From the NCBI GenBank assembly GCA_937974555.1, contig CALJKR010000071.1, positions 1 through 64,000 on the forward strand: a DNA stretch of 64,000 nucleotides, read 5' to 3'. Position numbers and translations under genes: made by a program. This document shows, in pieces, positions 8,743 through 16,408 of this stretch (the stretch's first letter is position 1; each line of letters starts with the position of its first letter). Under the pieces are notes generated by a model that was given only the letters and a program-made list of their open reading frames with translations, had not been told where the DNA came from and did not search any database. This DNA comes from an uncultured Flavobacteriales bacterium. Lineage in GTDB: Bacteria > Bacteroidota > Bacteroidia > Flavobacteriales_D > Sanyastnellaceae.

Positions 8743-10141
8743 ATGACCGCTTTCTCTTGAAAGCAAAGTAAACTGGAATTCCGATTAGGACGATGATCAG
8801 TCCCGGCCAAGTATCGTTAGGCGTGTAAATCAGTAGGCCTGTGCAAAATGCCAGGGCAAAAAGGATATAGAAAATGGGGAGGATGGGATAAAGAGGCGTC
8901 TTGTAGGTTCTTGGGTGATCGGGTCGTTTGATTCGGAGAATAATCACCCCCAGAATGGTCAAAATATAAAACAACATCACCGTGAAAACCACGTAGTTGA
9001 GCAATTGGCCATATTGCCCACTCATGCAGAGGATGGAGGCCCAAATACATTGCGCCCAGAGCGCCCAAGCGGGAACCAAATGTCTATTGACCTGCGCGGC
9101 TGGGGCGAAAAAAAGATTTTCTTGGGCCATTGTTTGATACACCCTCGCGCCGCTAAAAATTAGCCCGTTATTGCACCCAAAAGTGGATACCATGATTAGA
9201 CCGGCAATGAGGTAAGTTCCCAATCCGCCAAAGATTTGTTGCGCAGCTGCAACACCCACGCGCTCTTGGGGAGCTTCAGCTATTTGTTGTAACGAGAGTG
9301 TTCCCACGTACATAAGATTCATGCTTACATAAATAATGGTAACTATTACGGTACTCAAGAGCAATGCGCGACCGATGTTTTTTTCAGGATTTTTCATTTC
9401 ACCCGCAATAAAGGTCACGCTGTTCCAAGCGTCACTGCTGAAAATAGAGCCAACCAATGCCAATGAAAGCGCGCCGATAAATGAATAGGTGTCAATGGGC
9501 ATGGTTGTGTGCAAAACAGAATCCCATTTTTGCCAGTTCCACCCTTCGTTCCAATTTGAATCCCAAATCTCGGAACTGAAACCAAAAATAAATCCCGCAA
9601 CCAACAAGCCGAAGAGCGCTATTAGCTTGGTGCTTGTGAAGATTCCTTGAATCCACTTTCCTGATTTCACACCCAACGTGTTGATGTAGGTCAAAAGAAT
9701 GATGGTGGAGACAGCCAAAATTTGCGCTGGATAGATGGAAAATCCATTAATTAGAGGAATTCCATTTTCGGGTTTCATTTCGAAAACGGGGATGAAGTAA
9801 CCGGTGAATTTGCTGAATGCCACTGCCACAGCGGCAATTGTTCCTGTTTGAATTACGGTGAAGAAACTCCAACCGTATAAGAATGCCATCAACGGATGGT
9901 AGGCTTCACGCAAATAGACATATTGACCTCCAGCTTTGGGAAACATTCCGGAAAGTTCGCCGTAACTCAAGGCAGCTGAAATGGTGATGATTCCTGTGAA
10001 AATCCAAATGGCAATGAGCCAAGGAGCGCTGAAAAGTTGAGTGGTCATGCTGGCGCTGACGATAAAAATCCCCGATCCTATCATGGACCCAACCCCCAGC
10101 AAAGTGCTGTCCAATAACCCCAATTGATTATTTGTTTTCAT
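8741..10141 (-). CDS. APC superfamily amino acid permease
   Basis: A 466-residue inner-membrane transporter with about 12 hydrophobic segments. The first helix carries the APC substrate-binding motif GVGSMIGSGIF, followed by SYGELSGMFPKAGGQYVYLREAY, typical of the LAT/amino acid-polyamine-organocation group. The start was set at the ATG at 10141 (MKTNNQLGLL), because the 30 residues upstream are not family-like and a TATCTTTC box lies four bases before this ATG. The substrate is probably an amino acid; which one cannot be told from sequence. It is divergent from dnaX. Confidence 0.92.
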   Translation of the reverse strand: MKTNNQLGLLDSTLLGVGSMIGSGIFIVSASMTTQLFSAPWLIAIWIFTGIITISAALSYGELSGMFPKAGGQYVYLREAYHPLMAFLYGWSFFTVIQTGTIAAVAVAFSKFTGYFIPVFEMKPENGIPLINGFSIYPAQILAVSTIILLTYINTLGVKSGKWIQGIFTSTKLIALFGLLVAGFIFGFSSEIWDSNWNEGWNWQKWDSVLHTTMPIDTYSFIGALSLALVGSIFSSDAWNSVTFIAGEMKNPEKNIGRALLLSTVIVTIIYVSMNLMYVGTLSLQQIAEAPQERVGVAAAQQIFGGLGTYLIAGLIMVSTFGCNNGLIFSGARVYQTMAQENLFFAPAAQVNRHLVPAWALWAQCIWASILCMSGQYGQLLNYVVFTVMLFYILTILGVIILRIKRPDHPRTYKTPLYPILPIFYILFALAFCTGLLIYTPNDTWPGLIIVLIGIPVYFAFKRKRS

Positions 10142-10145
10142 GCTG

Positions 10146-10153
10146 GAAAGATA
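10146..10153 (-). promoter_or_regulatory. Putative -7 box of the APC permease gene
   Basis: Reverse-strand TATCTTTC (7 of 8 to TAnnTTTG), exactly four bases before the ATG; it implies a leaderless mRNA. Confidence 0.5.
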
Positions 10154-10228
10154 GCCCAAGACATACACAGGGCAAGGGTTGTGTATAAAGTGTGAATATT
10201 CCAATTTTTTACTTGACTTTAACCTTTG

Positions 10229-10236
10229 CATCTTTG
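10229..10236 (+). promoter_or_regulatory. Putative -7 box of dnaX
   Basis: CATCTTTG (7 of 8 to TAnnTTTG) ends four bases before the dnaX ATG. A TTG lies at 10213-10215. Transcription would begin at the A of the start codon. Confidence 0.5.
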
Positions 10237-10240
10237 TCTC

Positions 10241-11323
10241 ATGTCAGAGGGATTTATTGTATCAGCAAGAAAATATCGCCCAGATTCATGGGAGACTGTA
10301 GTAGGTCAAAAGTCTATTACCAGAACTTTGCAAAATGCAATAGCAACCGATCAGATTGCCCAGGCGTATCTTTTTTGTGGACCACGCGGCGTGGGAAAAA
10401 CCACTTGCGCTCGAATTTTTGCCAAGGCGGTGAATCAAGTGGGGCAATCTGTAGAAGGAGATATGGCGTTCAATATTTTTGAATTGGATGCCGCTTCAAA
10501 CAATTCGGTAGAGGACATCAGAAATATCGTTGATACCGTTCGTATCCCACCGCAAGTGGGTAAGTACAAGGTGTACATCATTGACGAGGTTCACATGTTG
10601 AGCACCCAGGCGTTCAATGCTTTTTTGAAGACGTTGGAAGAGCCCCCAGCACATGCTATTTTTATTTTAGCAACTACAGAGAAACACAAAATTATTCCAA
10701 CGATTTTAAGTCGTTGTCAGATTTTTGACTTTAGTCGTATCCGTATTTCGGACATGACAGAGCATCTTTCTGAAATTGCCGATAAAGAGGGTATTTCAGC
10801 TGAAATGGAGGCGCTGCATGTGATTGCCGAAAAGGCGGATGGCGCAATGCGTGACGCACTATCGATCTTTGATCAGGTGGTGGCTTTCTGTGGTAAGTCC
10901 TTGACCTACTCCGCTGTCATTGAGAATCTTAATGTCTTGGATTATGATTACTATTTCCAATTGACAGATTTGGCTTTCACGGAGGATGTTCCTCAATCTT
11001 TGGTTCTTTTTAATTCTATCTTGAACAAGGGGTTTGATGCGCATCATTTTATTTCTGGATGGGGAGCACATTTAAGACGCTTGCTTGTTTCAAAAGATGC
11101 AGCAACCATTGCTCTCTTGGAAGTTTCAGAAAATGTTGCTCAAAAGTATGCGGAGCAAGGAGCCAAAATGGACTTGCGTTTCTTGATTTCAGCCATGGAT
11201 TTAATCAACGATTGTGACATTCACTATCGTGCATCCAAGCACCAACGACTCCTGGTAGAGTTGACCATCATGAAAATTTGCAGCATTCAATCCAATCGGA
11301 GGGAAGGCGAAAAAAAAAAATAG
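10241..11323 (+). CDS. dnaX: DNA polymerase III clamp-loader subunit DnaX, short (gamma-like) product
   Basis: ATPase of the clamp loader that places the beta clamp on DNA. The 360 residues cover domains I-III: Walker A GPRGVGKTT, Walker B IIDEVHML, sensor 1 (LATTEKHK), the SRC arginine-finger motif and the oligomerisation domain. The start MSEGFIVSARKYRP is the conserved N-terminus. The usual four-cysteine zinc module between the Walker A helix and the ELDAASNNSV motif is missing (KAVNQVGQSVEG instead), which I recall as common in Flavobacteriia. The frame stops at TAG 11321-11323 directly after a run of eleven A's. The tau-type C-terminal part continues in the +1 frame, so this reading is either the gamma-like product of slippage or the first half of a gene with a homopolymer error. 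Confidence 0.93.
   Translation: MSEGFIVSARKYRPDSWETVVGQKSITRTLQNAIATDQIAQAYLFCGPRGVGKTTCARIFAKAVNQVGQSVEGDMAFNIFELDAASNNSVEDIRNIVDTVRIPPQVGKYKVYIIDEVHMLSTQAFNAFLKTLEEPPAHAIFILATTEKHKIIPTILSRCQIFDFSRIRISDMTEHLSEIADKEGISAEMEALHVIAEKADGAMRDALSIFDQVVAFCGKSLTYSAVIENLNVLDYDYYFQLTDLAFTEDVPQSLVLFNSILNKGFDAHHFISGWGAHLRRLLVSKDAATIALLEVSENVAQKYAEQGAKMDLRFLISAMDLINDCDIHYRASKHQRLLVELTIMKICSIQSNRREGEKKK
11310..11320 (+). other. A11 slippery run inside dnaX
   Basis: Eleven consecutive A's followed by TAG. Dropping one A (or adding two) in mRNA joins the DnaX N-terminal part to the tau-specific part as a 576-residue protein. The +1 frame is open through the run to 11972. Thermus thermophilus dnaX uses transcriptional slippage on an A9 run to make tau and gamma, so the position is suggestive. 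A sequencing or assembly error in the homopolymer is the alternative. Confidence 0.7.
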
Positions 11324-11387
11324 GATAATCCCTTTTCGGGGTGCACCGGCAGTTACACTAACTACTGCCGCTCCATCAGCGGGAAAG

Positions 11388-11972
11388 ATGCCCTCCAATG
11401 AAATTGTGGTAGGTGATGGTTCGCCCATATCAAGCACCACCCCAAGATCCATTAGACCACCGGAAGCGCCGCGCCTTCCAGCTCCCTTGGGACAACGAGA
11501 AAAAATAGCCCAGTCCAAAGAGGTGATCTCAATTTCAACTTTAAGACAAGAGGTTAAAGAACAAGCGGAACAGGAAGATCCAGATCTGATTTTTCAAGAA
11601 ACCGCGGATAGGGCCTATCAAGACGCGGAGGTTCTGCACGCGTGGACCGAATTTTTGCAATCAGGCAAGGTCCCTCAAGGTCAGCTTTGGGCGGCATTGA
11701 CCTTGGCCAAGCCCAGCTTTTCTGACAATGTGCTGAAATTGGGATTCCCCAGTGAGACCCAGGTGATATATTTCAATGATGTACGGTTGGACCTGGCTAC
11801 CTATTTCAAAGAGGTACATCAAATCAAAGGTTTGAAATTTGTTACAGAAGTGCTCAAGGAGGTCGAAACACATAAAAATCTAATGACCATCACCCAACGC
11901 TTTGAAAGTTTGCGCAAAGACAATCCTGCTATTGAAAAGCTCTATCGGGTTTTTCAAATGCGAATGGATTAA
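11388..11972 (+). CDS. dnaX: DnaX tau-specific C-terminal region, in +1 frame relative to the N-terminal part
   Basis: This frame has its first ATG at 11388 but is open back through the A11 run (from 11310), with a Pro/Ala/Thr linker encoded in between. The 194 residues after the ATG begin with a disordered linker and then an AEVLHAWTEFLQSGKV ... ALTLAKPSFSDN ... FVTEVLKEVETHK segment characteristic of the C-terminus of long DnaX in Bacteroidota. By itself it lacks the ATPase domain, so it is best read as the second half of dnaX, made by slippage or frameshift, not as an independent gene. In E. coli the equivalent tau region contacts the polymerase and the DnaB helicase. Confidence 0.75.
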   Translation: MPSNEIVVGDGSPISSTTPRSIRPPEAPRLPAPLGQREKIAQSKEVISISTLRQEVKEQAEQEDPDLIFQETADRAYQDAEVLHAWTEFLQSGKVPQGQLWAALTLAKPSFSDNVLKLGFPSETQVIYFNDVRLDLATYFKEVHQIKGLKFVTEVLKEVETHKNLMTITQRFESLRKDNPAIEKLYRVFQMRMD

Positions 11973-11992
11973 GCTTTACAAAATGTTGTCAA

Positions 11993-12020
11993 TTGATTGT
12001 GCCTTGTGTGATTAACTTCG
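11993..12020 (+). promoter_or_regulatory. Putative promoter of the metallophosphoesterase gene
   Basis: TTG at 11993-11995, a 17-base spacer and TAACTTCG (7 of 8 to TAnnTTTG) at 12013-12020, six bases before the ATG. Confidence 0.45.
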
Positions 12021-12026
12021 CACGCA

Positions 12027-13295
12027 ATGAAACAGTTTATTTTTCCTATCATCTTCTTTGTTGTTTTTATTTTAATTGATTTTTATGCCTATAGAGGTTT
12101 TCGTCAATTAACGCTAAAGTGGTCAGCCAAAGCCAAAACCGGCTTGAAATACATATTTTGGACGCCAACTGTTTTGATGGTTGTTCTTTTTGCTATCATG
12201 ATGATCAGCATGTCCAAAGAGAGTGGACGTCCACCAGAGTGGTTTATGATAATCATGAGTTGGATTTTTGTCTTGGGAATTTCAAAAATGGTATTCATTA
12301 TTTTTCATTTCGGAAACGATGTCATTCATTTTTTTCGATGGGTGTGGTCCAAATGGAGAAAGGACCCGACACAGGAGCGCAATGGGATCTCTAGGATGCA
12401 ATTTTTAAATCAAGTGGGCTTGGGCGTTTCAGCAGCGATGTTCAGTAGTTTCGTTTATGGAATGGTTAAAGGGAAATTTGATTTCACCATAAGAAGAGAG
12501 TTTTTAAAATTCCCACATTTCCCTTCTCAAAAGGCGATTAAAATTATTCAATTGAGTGATGCGCATTTGGGGACCTTTGGTCCTAGTGGAGTAGATGAAG
12601 TGAGTGTAATTGTGGAAATGATTAACAATGAGAATCCGGATTTCATTTTTTTCACAGGAGATTTGGTCAACAATATTGCGGACGAAGCAGAGCCTTTTGT
12701 TGAGGTATTTTCAAATTTAAAGGCCCGTTACGGGAAATATTCCATCCTGGGAAATCACGATTATGCGGAGTATATCTATCGTGGTGATTCCCCTGAAATG
12801 ATCGAAAAGAAAAGAGTAAACATGATTCAATTGGAATCGGTGCATCGACGTATGGGATTTAAATTGTTACGCAATGAGCAAGTAGAAGTTCCAACAGAGA
12901 GTGGCGTCCCATACTATATCATTGGGTTGGAGAACTGGGGCAGACATTTCTTTCAATTTGGTGATTTGGTCAAGGCTTCACAGGGGATACCTGTTGATGC
13001 ATTTCAAATTCTATTGTCACATGACCCTACCCATTTTGAGGAAGAGGTCATGGGCAAAGGCAATATAGCATTGACCTTATCCGGTCATACACACGGAGCA
13101 CAATTTGGTGTTGAGGCTCCAGAATTGGATATCAAGTGGAGCCCTTCTCCTTGGTTTGGTTACAAGCGATGGGGTGGACTTTATCAGGAAGGAAAGAATT
13201 ATCTGTATGTGAATAGAGGGCTAGGCTGTTTGGGATTCCCTGGCCGTGTTGGAATTGCACCTGAGATAACGGTCATTGAAATTGCCCATGCTTAG
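12027..13295 (+). CDS. Membrane-anchored metallophosphoesterase
   Basis: A 422-residue protein with three or four N-terminal membrane helices (residues 5-20, 45-65, 75-95 and a weaker one near 130-150) and a C-terminal calcineurin-type phosphoesterase domain. The metal ligands appear in order: LSDAHLG, FTGDLVNN, GNHDY, LLSHDP and SGHTHGAQ. This arrangement resembles the YkuE/YaeI-type enzymes, some of which act on lipid-linked phosphates; the substrate here is not known. It overlaps the next gene, a PAP2 lipid phosphatase, by eight bases, supporting a shared role in membrane phosphate metabolism. Confidence 0.88.
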   Translation: MKQFIFPIIFFVVFILIDFYAYRGFRQLTLKWSAKAKTGLKYIFWTPTVLMVVLFAIMMISMSKESGRPPEWFMIIMSWIFVLGISKMVFIIFHFGNDVIHFFRWVWSKWRKDPTQERNGISRMQFLNQVGLGVSAAMFSSFVYGMVKGKFDFTIRREFLKFPHFPSQKAIKIIQLSDAHLGTFGPSGVDEVSVIVEMINNENPDFIFFTGDLVNNIADEAEPFVEVFSNLKARYGKYSILGNHDYAEYIYRGDSPEMIEKKRVNMIQLESVHRRMGFKLLRNEQVEVPTESGVPYYIIGLENWGRHFFQFGDLVKASQGIPVDAFQILLSHDPTHFEEEVMGKGNIALTLSGHTHGAQFGVEAPELDIKWSPSPWFGYKRWGGLYQEGKNYLYVNRGLGCLGFPGRVGIAPEITVIEIAHA

Positions 13296-13905
13296 ATCTA
13301 CTATTTTGGTCATTACGGTATTGCTCGGTATGAATACCCCAGGGCATTCCCAAATGAATTTGGATATTCGTTTATTGAGTAAAATAAACCATGCGCCTTA
13401 TGCGTCCAGTGCATTTTGGCAGCCCTACTCCAATAGTGTTATGTTTGTGGGCAATGCCAATGTGCTGGCTTTGCCTCTGGCCTCAGCGATACGAGGACAG
13501 AATTGGAAAAAGGAAGTTGGTATTCAAGTGGGCGGATTGCTGATCAATGGAGGCATGACTTGGTTGATCAAAAACACTGTAGATCGACCTCGACCTTTTA
13601 ATCAATACCCTGGGGTGTTGAATCAGCATTATGAGCCCAAAGATTTTTCTTTCCCTTCTGGTCATACCTCTTGGGCTTTTCAATGGGCTACTGCCACTTC
13701 TTTGTATGCCAAGAAATGGTATGTCGCCTTGCCCTGCTTTGCTTATGCCGGATCCATTGGATACTCCCGAATGGTGATGGGGGTGCATTATCCAAGTGAT
13801 GTAATGACCGGGGCTTTGTTGGGGTCAGCCTCGGCATGGCTATCCTGGAAAATCAATGAAAAACTATTCACTTATAAATCGGAAAAGAAGAATTTAAAGG
13901 ATTGA
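13288..13905 (+). CDS. PAP2 family phosphatase, exported
   Basis: A 205-residue PAP2 (type 2 phosphatidic acid phosphatase) protein. It starts with a cleavable signal (MLRSTILVITVLLGMNTPGHSQ). The three signature motifs are present: KNTVDRPRP, PSGHT and SRMVMGVHYPSDV with its catalytic His. The family removes phosphate from lipid phosphates such as phosphatidate or undecaprenyl pyrophosphate in the periplasm. The start was set at the ATG at 13288, inside the last codons of the metallophosphoesterase; an in-frame TTG at 13276 is less likely. Confidence 0.9.
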   Translation: MLRSTILVITVLLGMNTPGHSQMNLDIRLLSKINHAPYASSAFWQPYSNSVMFVGNANVLALPLASAIRGQNWKKEVGIQVGGLLINGGMTWLIKNTVDRPRPFNQYPGVLNQHYEPKDFSFPSGHTSWAFQWATATSLYAKKWYVALPCFAYAGSIGYSRMVMGVHYPSDVMTGALLGSASAWLSWKINEKLFTYKSEKKNLKD

Positions 13906-13914
13906 AAATGAACC

Positions 13915-13946
13915 ATTCTAAAGACTCAATTGAGATAATTTAGAAT
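13915..13946. repeat. Nested inverted repeat between PAP2 gene and trxA
   Basis: ATTCTAA (13915-13921) pairs with TTAGAAT (13940-13946), enclosing the palindrome CTCAATTGAG (13924-13933). There is no T run, so it is not a standard terminator; it could be an operator upstream of trxA or chance AT-rich symmetry. Confidence 0.3.
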
Positions 13947-13968
13947 AAATTGTTTTCAACATATTGCC

Positions 13969-13997
13969 TTGTTTCGGATTGATATAGCATATCTTTG
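13969..13997 (+). promoter_or_regulatory. trxA promoter
   Basis: TTG at 13969-13971, an 18-base spacer and a perfect TATCTTTG at 13990-13997. The leader to the ATG is about 26 bases and A-rich just before the start, as is usual where Shine-Dalgarno sites are not used. Confidence 0.65.
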
Positions 13998-14027
13998 TAG
14001 CCCTAAATCATTTTAAAAAAAAGAAAA

Positions 14028-14348
14028 ATGGCATTAGAAATTACAGACAGCAATTTTGCAGAGATTACCAACACCGACAAACCCGTAATGATTGATTTTT
14101 GGGCTGAGTGGTGTGGTCCCTGCCGCATGGTAACTCCGGTGGTTGAAGAAATCGCAAATGAGTACGAAGGCCGTGCCATTGTAGCCAAAGTGAATGTTGA
14201 TTTAAATCCAGAGACTTCCATGAAGTTCGGAATTCGCAATATTCCAACTATCGTTTTCTTGAGAAACGGAGAGGTAGTTGATAAAAGCGTTGGAGCAGTT
14301 CCCAAAAATGTTTTATCGGAAAAATTAGACCATGTATTAAATGGTTAA
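14028..14348 (+). CDS. trxA: Thioredoxin
   Basis: A 106-residue cytosolic thioredoxin, the general protein disulfide reductant, of standard length. The active site is WAEWCGPCR near residues 27-35, with the cis-Pro motif RNIPTIV and the C-terminal GAVPK segment. It has no signal peptide. The gene stands alone with its own promoter and a strong terminator, consistent with high monocistronic expression. Confidence 0.96.
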   Translation: MALEITDSNFAEITNTDKPVMIDFWAEWCGPCRMVTPVVEEIANEYEGRAIVAKVNVDLNPETSMKFGIRNIPTIVFLRNGEVVDKSVGAVPKNVLSEKLDHVLNG

Positions 14349-14360
14349 GATTGTTGAATG

Positions 14361-14387
14361 AAGGCCTCGAAAGAGGCCTTTTTTTTT
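14361..14387. terminator. Bidirectional intrinsic terminator after trxA
   Basis: Perfect 8-bp stem AAGGCCTC-GAAA-GAGGCCTT with a GNRA loop followed by T's on the plus strand. It separates trxA from the convergent MFS gene. Confidence 0.92.
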
Positions 14388-14398
14388 GACTTAAATTT

Positions 14399-15631
14399 TC
14401 ATTCTTCGTGAAAATTCAAATCTTTCGCAAAGGATTCTTCCAAATGTGAAACGCCCCAAAAGGCAAGTCCCAAAGAAATAATACCCAATGCAGTAGCGGC
14501 ACCTGTCATTCCCATCATGGGTTCCCAAGCTTTGAAAGTAAGAACCAATGGAACCACGGCTCCCCGCACAAAGTTGGGGGTAGTGCTGGCTACGGTGGCT
14601 CTGAGATTGGTGCCAAACAATTCGGCTGACATGGAGACAAAGAGTGCCCAGTAGCCTGTTCCCGTTCCAATCATAAAACAAAGGAAGTAAAAAAGGTTGG
14701 CGCTGGATGAAGGTCCATAGAGATAATAGGATACAACACCCACGGTCAAGATCAGATAAATGAAAACAGTTTTCTTTCTGCTTTTCAAATATTGACTGAT
14801 CAAACTGCTCAGCAGGTCACCAAAGGAAAGTCCCAAATAGGTGAAGACGATGGCGGTGCTCACTTCAATTTCAAGGTGATCTAGGAGAGCAAACTTTTTG
14901 CTGAACTTAATGAGAATTCCAACACAATACCATACGGGTAATCCAATCGTGATGCAGGCCAGATAGCGCAATGCTCTTTCCTTGGTTGCAAAGAGCATGG
15001 TCCATCTCCCTCGTTTGATATCCATTTGTTGGGTTTCAGTAAAGGTGTTGCTTTCAAAAGTTCCCATGCGTAACCCCAATAAAAGCAATCCCAAAACCCC
15101 ACCAATGATATAGGACAATTGCCAATTTTCAAGCCCCGCTATTTGCCAATTGATTTTGGAAATGAAAACCGCAGCTACAGCACCCAATGCGCCCATTGTA
15201 ACAACAATCATGGTTCCCAATCCCCGCTTTTCCTTTTCCATTAATTCACTGACCAAGGTTATCGCGGCTCCCAGTTCGCCTGCAAGGCCGAGTCCTGCAA
15301 TAAATCGTACAACGCTGTACATTTCCGTGGTGGTCACAAAGGCGTTGGCTATATTGGCCAATGAATACAGTAAGATGGACCCAAATAGGATGTTTCTTCT
15401 GCCTTTGGTATCACCAAGCCAACCCCACAGAAGACCACCCACGAGCATACCGCCCATTTGCCATAAAAAGAGCAAATAATCCCATTCCTCCAACGCTTGG
15501 GGGTCGGTTATCCCCAGTCCCAAAAGACTGGATTTTGAAACAATATTAAAAAGTTGCAGGTCGTAGATATCAACAAAATATCCAAGTGCGGCTACGGCCA
15601 CAGTCCAACGCAAAGCTCTTTTTGACTCCAT
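14399..15631 (-). CDS. MFS transporter
   Basis: A 410-residue major facilitator with about 12 membrane helices. The loop 2-3 motif GWLGDTKGRRNILFGS is the classical MFS signature, and helix 1 ends in YDLQLF, similar to the sugar/aromatic-acid type symporters. The substrate cannot be assigned. The start was taken as ATG 15631 (MESKRALRW); the in-frame TTG at 15637 would lie inside the promoter box. It is transcribed alone, convergent to trxA. Confidence 0.88.
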   Translation of the reverse strand: MESKRALRWTVAVAALGYFVDIYDLQLFNIVSKSSLLGLGITDPQALEEWDYLLFLWQMGGMLVGGLLWGWLGDTKGRRNILFGSILLYSLANIANAFVTTTEMYSVVRFIAGLGLAGELGAAITLVSELMEKEKRGLGTMIVVTMGALGAVAAVFISKINWQIAGLENWQLSYIIGGVLGLLLLGLRMGTFESNTFTETQQMDIKRGRWTMLFATKERALRYLACITIGLPVWYCVGILIKFSKKFALLDHLEIEVSTAIVFTYLGLSFGDLLSSLISQYLKSRKKTVFIYLILTVGVVSYYLYGPSSSANLFYFLCFMIGTGTGYWALFVSMSAELFGTNLRATVASTTPNFVRGAVVPLVLTFKAWEPMMGMTGAATALGIISLGLAFWGVSHLEESFAKDLNFHEE

Positions 15632-15634
15632 GCT

Positions 15635-15642
15635 CAAATATA
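15635..15642 (-). promoter_or_regulatory. Putative -7 box of the MFS gene
   Basis: Perfect TATATTTG on the reverse strand, three bases before the ATG; a TTG lies 24 bases further upstream. The remaining intergenic bases up to 15817 hold nothing else I recognise. Confidence 0.5.
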
Positions 15643-15817
15643 CACGGAGGAGTAGCTTTTAGTGCACAATAAACAAATACATACTGGAGAATGTGATGGC
15701 AATAATGATCCATCTTTTGGTTCTTGTTGGCATGCTCAATCGGTTTTAACGAATTTGCATTTTTATTAACAAGCCCCGATGACCGCTGTTTTAAGTTTTC
15801 AATAGTGAATTGTGAAT

Positions 15818-16408
15818 TTAAATGATTGGTTTGGTGAGCTTCTCGTGTATTTCGAGAACCTGCGCAATCACGGAATAGGGCTCGTAATTGTGGATGATGA
15901 AATGACTGAATTTGGACATCTCTTCTTGACTCATTTGATTGTCCATTCGCCGATTTATTTCTTCTAATGAAAGGTGTGAGCGTTGCTGAACGCGTTGAAT
16001 GCGCTGGTCATCAGGTGCTTCAACCAAAATGACATAGTCGCAGTGTAAATGCAATTGGGTTTGAATGAGTATCGCGCTTTCTCTGATGATATAAGGTGCC
16101 TGAATGTGTTGATTTACAAATTCATTCCAACGTTCATGGACAAAAGGATGCAGCACAGATTCTAACCATTTCAGTTCATGGTTGTGTTGAAACACGATGG
16201 CGCCAATTTGCCCCAATTGGACATGACCAAGTGAGTCAATCGTTTGGGGCCAACGTTCGGCAATTCGCTGGATAATTGAAGTTTCCTTGTATGCTTCTTT
16301 GGCTATGGTGTCGGCGTTGAAAACAGGAACATCGAGCCCAGAAAAAATCCTTCCTACAAGGGTTTTTCCTGAGCCGATACCTCCAGTTATGCCGACAACG
16401 CGGGGCAT
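15818..16408 (-). CDS. coaE: Dephospho-CoA kinase
   Basis: Final step of coenzyme A synthesis: ATP-dependent phosphorylation of the 3'-OH of dephospho-CoA. The 196-residue protein starts MPRVVGITGGIGSGKT, the P-loop of the family, followed by the DVPVFNADTIAKEAY motif with the catalytic Asp. The ATG overlaps the stop of the upstream GH13 lipoprotein gene by one base, so the two are co-transcribed although functionally unrelated. Confidence 0.94.
   Translation of the reverse strand: MPRVVGITGGIGSGKTLVGRIFSGLDVPVFNADTIAKEAYKETSIIQRIAERWPQTIDSLGHVQLGQIGAIVFQHNHELKWLESVLHPFVHERWNEFVNQHIQAPYIIRESAILIQTQLHLHCDYVILVEAPDDQRIQRVQQRSHLSLEEINRRMDNQMSQEEMSKFSHFIIHNYEPYSVIAQVLEIHEKLTKPII

Noticed and set aside
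11310..11323. dnaX as a pseudogene
   Set aside because: Both halves keep all conserved motifs and there is only one disruption, exactly in an A11 run, so slippage or a sequencing error is more likely than decay.
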